NCBI RefSeq assembly: GCF_020509005.1
Contig: NC_063018.1
Span: 4,216,001-4,280,000 of the forward strand
From: Fulvia fulva
Lineage: Eukaryota; Ascomycota; Dothideomycetes; Mycosphaerellales; Mycosphaerellaceae
Length of the DNA: 64,000 bases
Reading direction: 5' to 3'
Shown here: piece by piece, positions 61,292 to 64,000 of the stretch
Numbering within the stretch: position 1 is the stretch's first letter
Layout of the letters: each line of letters opens with the position of its first letter
Position numbers and translations under genes: made by a program
Notes under the pieces: generated by a model
Told to the model about the DNA's origin: nothing
The model's database searches: none
Seen by the model: the letters and a program-made list of their open reading frames with translations, nothing else

Positions 61292-61525
61292 TATTAAATA
61301 GGTACGAGTTACGTAGTAGTAGAAGACGGCGGATTATACGAAAGACAAAGAAGGACCTAATAGGATAGCGTATATCTATATATAGTATCGCTAGTATTAG
61401 TATAGGTAGATGCTAGGTGTCCGGATGTTTACTAGCCTATAGGCTAGCAAACCCTAGTCACGTGATCTAGTTATATAACACACCTATACCTATATGCTTG
61501 TCCTACGGCCTATATGTTCTTAACA
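61292..61525 (-). repeat. Second copy of the solo-LTR family, reverse orientation
   Basis: The reverse complement reads TGTTAAGAACATATAGG ... CCTATTTAATA and shares long blocks with 58,827-59,044, including GATACTATATATAGATA and TAATCCGCCGTCTTCTAC. It lies at the upstream edge of the gypsy 3 gag. I see no flanking duplication, so it may mark a deletion or recombination end. It keeps a CACGTG palindrome (61,459-61,464). Confidence 0.75.
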
Positions 61526-61690
61526 CTCCTACTTAGGCTATATAGTCTCCTACAATCGCTTTACGTAAGCTAGAGCTACCTTATAAAGTTTTAGAACTAC
61601 TAGCTATTAAGGGGCTTTATTAACCTATTAGTAGCTATGTCCTTTATATAGTATTAGTCTACTATAATCTTCTTCTACTACTAGATGTTT

Positions 61691-61897
61691 CATTACGTTA
61701 GAAGTGTAGGAAGTTATTGTATAGGCTTATATAGGGTGTTTCAAAAGCAGGTTATGTATTGTATATGTCTATCTAGAATAGACAAGTGTTGCTCTTAAAG
61801 AGGCTATAGGTGACTAATCAGTCACCTAATTCTTAGCGTACGTGGCCTTAAGTTTTGATAATAGGATGTTGCCTATATACACGCTCGGATCGCGACA
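61691..61897 (-). repeat. Copia 2 3' LTR (element sense minus)
   Basis: A 207-bp unit ending CGGATCGCGACA on the plus strand, the reverse complement of the copia 1 LTR start. It forms an inverted repeat with the copia 1 3' LTR about 2.5 kb to the left. Confidence 0.85.
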
Positions 61898-62079
61898 CAC
61901 CCCCTTAGCTCGTACGCTAGAGTGAATGAGCTGATTCCTATATGATCGCGTGCACCCTGTCATAACTACCCCCCTATCTATAGTAGTGACGTCAGGCCCT
62001 CGGTGTTGCTACTACTATAGTAAGGGTAAGTCAGCTGTTTCAAGTGAAGTGAGGTGAGGTGAGTAAGGTGAGCTTTGTA

Positions 62080-62735
62080 CCCCTTCCCTTATTCCTCACT
62101 TTTACTACTGCTATTGTTACCTATATAATAAAGTATAGAATATATAACTGTTACCGGTAAGATAGCTTAGGTAATAGTCCCGTTATACGGACTTTCACTT
62201 AAGTATACAATCATCTTACCTACCGGCAAATATTAGAGGTCCTGAGTTTAATCTAGGGGTAGCCTTAGTCCTATCGTATGCTTAAACATATATTGTCGTC
62301 CGCTCAACTTATTGAATTGTCCGATAATTACTCTATACTAAGTTATTTCGCTCCGGCGAATAGTAAGAGAGCTCGCTCTGCCCCTAGGGAGTATGAGATA
62401 CTAGTTAGTGGCGCAATGCACTAGGCTGTCTACAATAGAGCTTGCACTATATAAGGTGTAATAGGGCTCTAATAGGTAACACCGGAGTAACGGTATCGGA
62501 AAGTTAAAAAGGCACCTTTAGGGTGCCTTACTTTCTACACTTTTAAAGGTCATCACCTTAGGGTAGTAACACCTTTTTGTTTTAGGCAAGTGTGTGCTAT
62601 ATATAAGGTGCGAAAGTAGCGGATGATATAGTGACAAGGTGGTAGTGTTGTTACTAGTAGTAAGTTAGAGGCGTTTCTTGCTTTCTAATTAGACGCGCTA
62701 CTTTTGTCGCGCGCGTACGCTACTACTAGTAACAG
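62080..62735. mobile_element. Small non-autonomous insertion in copia 2
   Basis: This stretch of about 650 bp is absent at the same place in copia 1, where the sequence goes directly from AAACAGCTGAC to AGGGGTGTTTCTCGCCC. It has no coding capacity. It contains a perfect short hairpin AAGGCACC-TTTA-GGGTGCCTT near 62,510-62,532, and at its right end the inverted repeat GTTACTAGTAGTA / TACTACTAGTAAC (62,650-62,662 and 62,721-62,733). Weak RNA polymerase III box-like words are present (TAGCTTAGGTAA at 62,163; GAGTTTAATCT at 62,243). It could be a SINE or a MITE. The left end is uncertain by tens of bases. Confidence 0.45.
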
Positions 62736-64000
62736 GGGTGTTTCTCGCCCTTACGCTATTAGCTAATAGGAGTCCGAGAAACACCTATTAACAATAGTAC
62801 TAGGGCCGTACCGGTGAATAGTAGATACTTTGCCCTAGCTTCGTTGTCGTCTATAGTATTAGTAGCTACTAGTGGCCGTGTTTTGCGCCTACTAGCGCTT
62901 CTAGAGAGGTGTCCGTAAAGATGAAGCCGTTCGGTGTTCGTTTCGAGATAAGGCAAGGCCGCTACTACGGGCTTCTTAGGCGTCTATTAGCCCGTTACCT
63001 CCTAATACGGCTATAGAGGGTACTAAGGTACGTAGGTCCACGCCTTCCTTAGCTATATTAAGCAGCTTAACGAAGTGCTTGTGCTTCTATAGTAGAAGCA
63101 GCTTAGTCAGCCCGTCTATAGGCATGTCGTTAGTGCTAAGATACTTGATCTCAATGTCTCCGCGCTAGTCTCGCTATCGGAGCTAGTAGTAGTAGATGTC
63201 AACGTAGCGTAGCTTCGTATTAAGCTTTTGCCCTTATTAGTTAACAAGGCGGATAGTCTGCGTGTTGTCGTAGTATAAGTAGGTACGCTAATTGAACTGA
63301 AGGTATATCTTAGCGAAGACTCGTTCCTACTATATAAGCTCTAAGGCGGCTTACGAAAGCCCGAGTAGCTTAGCCTCTATTAAGGACTTGGTGACAGTGA
63401 TTTGTTTAGATGCCTTATAATCTACTAGTCTACCGAACAGCATAAAGACCTAGCTATTTGAGCTAGTCCTGTCATTATTTATGCCGTAGGACGCGTCCGA
63501 TGCTCTAAAGAACTCGTAGTTACTACCGAGGTGCTCTAGTTAGCTATAAAGGCCAGTGATATATTTGCTAGCGCTATATACAAGGCAGAGGTTCTTAGTC
63601 TCTAGGAGATAGCGCAAGTACTGATCTGTAAGCTTAAGGTGTGTCTTAGTTAGCTTAGTCAGATACTACGATAGTATAGATAAGGAAAAGGCGATATTAG
63701 GCCGCGTGTATATAGCGGCGAAGTTAAGGGATCCTATACGTTATTAGTACGTAAGGATGGCGATAGAGGTGGGTTAATGACCCTCTAGAACGGTCTAATC
63801 AAGGTGTTAATCTACTAGTACTGTCGTTTTGCGTGCATTCGTAGATATGCTAAATTTGGCGGCTAGCTTCTTAATGTAGTCTTCTTAAGAGAGCTATAGT
63901 AAGCGCTTGTTTCTGTCGCGCGTAACCTTGATTCCTAGGAACTAGGAGAGATTACCGAGCTCGTATATCTCGTACTTAGTAAGTAGCCGCTGCTTAATGT

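Larger units (their letters stand above)
41657..61691 (-). mobile_element. Ty3/gypsy LTR retrotransposon 3, dismembered by nested insertions
   Basis: Minus-strand pol and gag pieces lie at 41,657-43,268 (integrase end), 48,132-50,019 (integrase start, RNase H, RT) and 59,233-61,291 (protease/gag). They are separated by a LINE, a copia element and an LTR. RT is recognisable as [19 protein letters not shown] near 49,640-49,720, with the active site read as CYLNNVLV (YLDD with both Asp changed) near 49,350-49,390. Gag is recognisable as KFSDFYLSFYKNANIINL near 61,100-61,200. Order and strand are consistent across the gaps. The right end is not established. Confidence 0.75.
61691..64000 (-). mobile_element. 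Ty1/copia element 2, inverted copy of the copia 1 family, cut by the window edge
   Basis: An LTR at 61,691-61,897 (reverse of the copia 1 LTR) is followed on the right by sequence matching the 3' end of copia 1 in reverse: the downstream region, the RNase H end (about 63,000-63,660) and RT (about 63,850-64,000, FLGIKVTRDRN). An open stretch at 62,956-62,759 (minus) lies downstream of RNase H and is not a domain I know. The copy carries an insertion of about 650 bp (62,080-62,735) absent from copia 1. It keeps more CA/TG than copia 1, so RIP is lighter. Confidence 0.82.

Noticed and set aside
26561..64000. CRISPR array, prokaryotic operon or viral system in the repeat region
   Set aside because: All large repeats resolve into LTRs, LINE ends and target duplications of eukaryotic retrotransposons; no regularly spaced short repeats are present.

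Overview
The window is fungal nuclear DNA. Short spliceosomal introns of about 50-125 bp, with GT..AG ends and CTAAC/CTGAC-type branch sites, recur through the left part. The gene set (Atg11, Vps35, Sec11, Isa2, an Aim9-like protein, a fungal-type TACC/Slk19 protein) and the saturating CpA-to-TpA (RIP-type) mutation of the transposons point to a filamentous ascomycete (Pezizomycotina). A Dothideomycete is my best guess, but that is inference. Coordinates below come from reading splice sites and repeat ends by eye.

Gene compartment, 1 to about 26,500. From left to right it holds: the 5' end of an unknown gene (-); an Aim9-like kinase-fold protein (+); the mitochondrial iron-sulfur protein Isa2 (+); phosphoglucomutase (+); the autophagy scaffold Atg11 (-); the retromer core subunit Vps35 (-), divergent from a TACC/Slk19-type spindle coiled-coil protein (+) with a GC-AG intron; two lineage-specific genes (+), one with a broken or unresolved reading frame; a hypothetical protein (-), divergent from the signal peptidase catalytic subunit Sec11 (+); a NADAR-fold protein (-); and a secreted Ser/Thr-rich protein (-), the last gene before the repeats. 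These are ordinary single-transcript eukaryotic genes. Several serve membrane traffic (Atg11, Vps35, Sec11) or mitochondria (Aim9-like, Isa2), but no cluster logic is evident.

Repeat compartment, about 26,560 to 64,000. There are no host genes. It is a nested stack of transposons in which almost every CA/TG dinucleotide has become TA, leaving coding regions full of TAG stops. Elements I could delimit: Ty3/gypsy element 1 (26,928-33,218; 520-bp LTRs, target duplication TTTAC); an internally deleted pogo/Fot1-type DNA transposon split by Ty3/gypsy element 2 (33,553-40,768; 184-bp LTRs, duplication CTCGT/CTCAT); Ty3/gypsy element 3, broken into pieces by a LINE (43,269-48,115), a Ty1/copia element (50,020-59,232) and a solo LTR; a second, 5'-divergent LINE copy inside that copia element (53,654-56,494); another solo LTR inside the copia 3' LTR; and an inverted second copia copy from 61,691 running off the right edge, itself carrying an insertion of about 650 bp.

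Most notable observations: both LINE copies sit in nearly the same 16-bp target sequence although they are in unrelated hosts; the first LINE is far less RIP-mutated than the DNA around it; RIP changed the second catalytic Asp region of four reverse transcriptases to Asn exactly where a TpG was available, while two copies lacking that TpG kept it; ATG11 has a last intron with a G-quadruplex-like array whose retention swaps the C-terminus; and the TACC-like gene uses a GC-AG intron. I did not find a clearly new multi-gene system.
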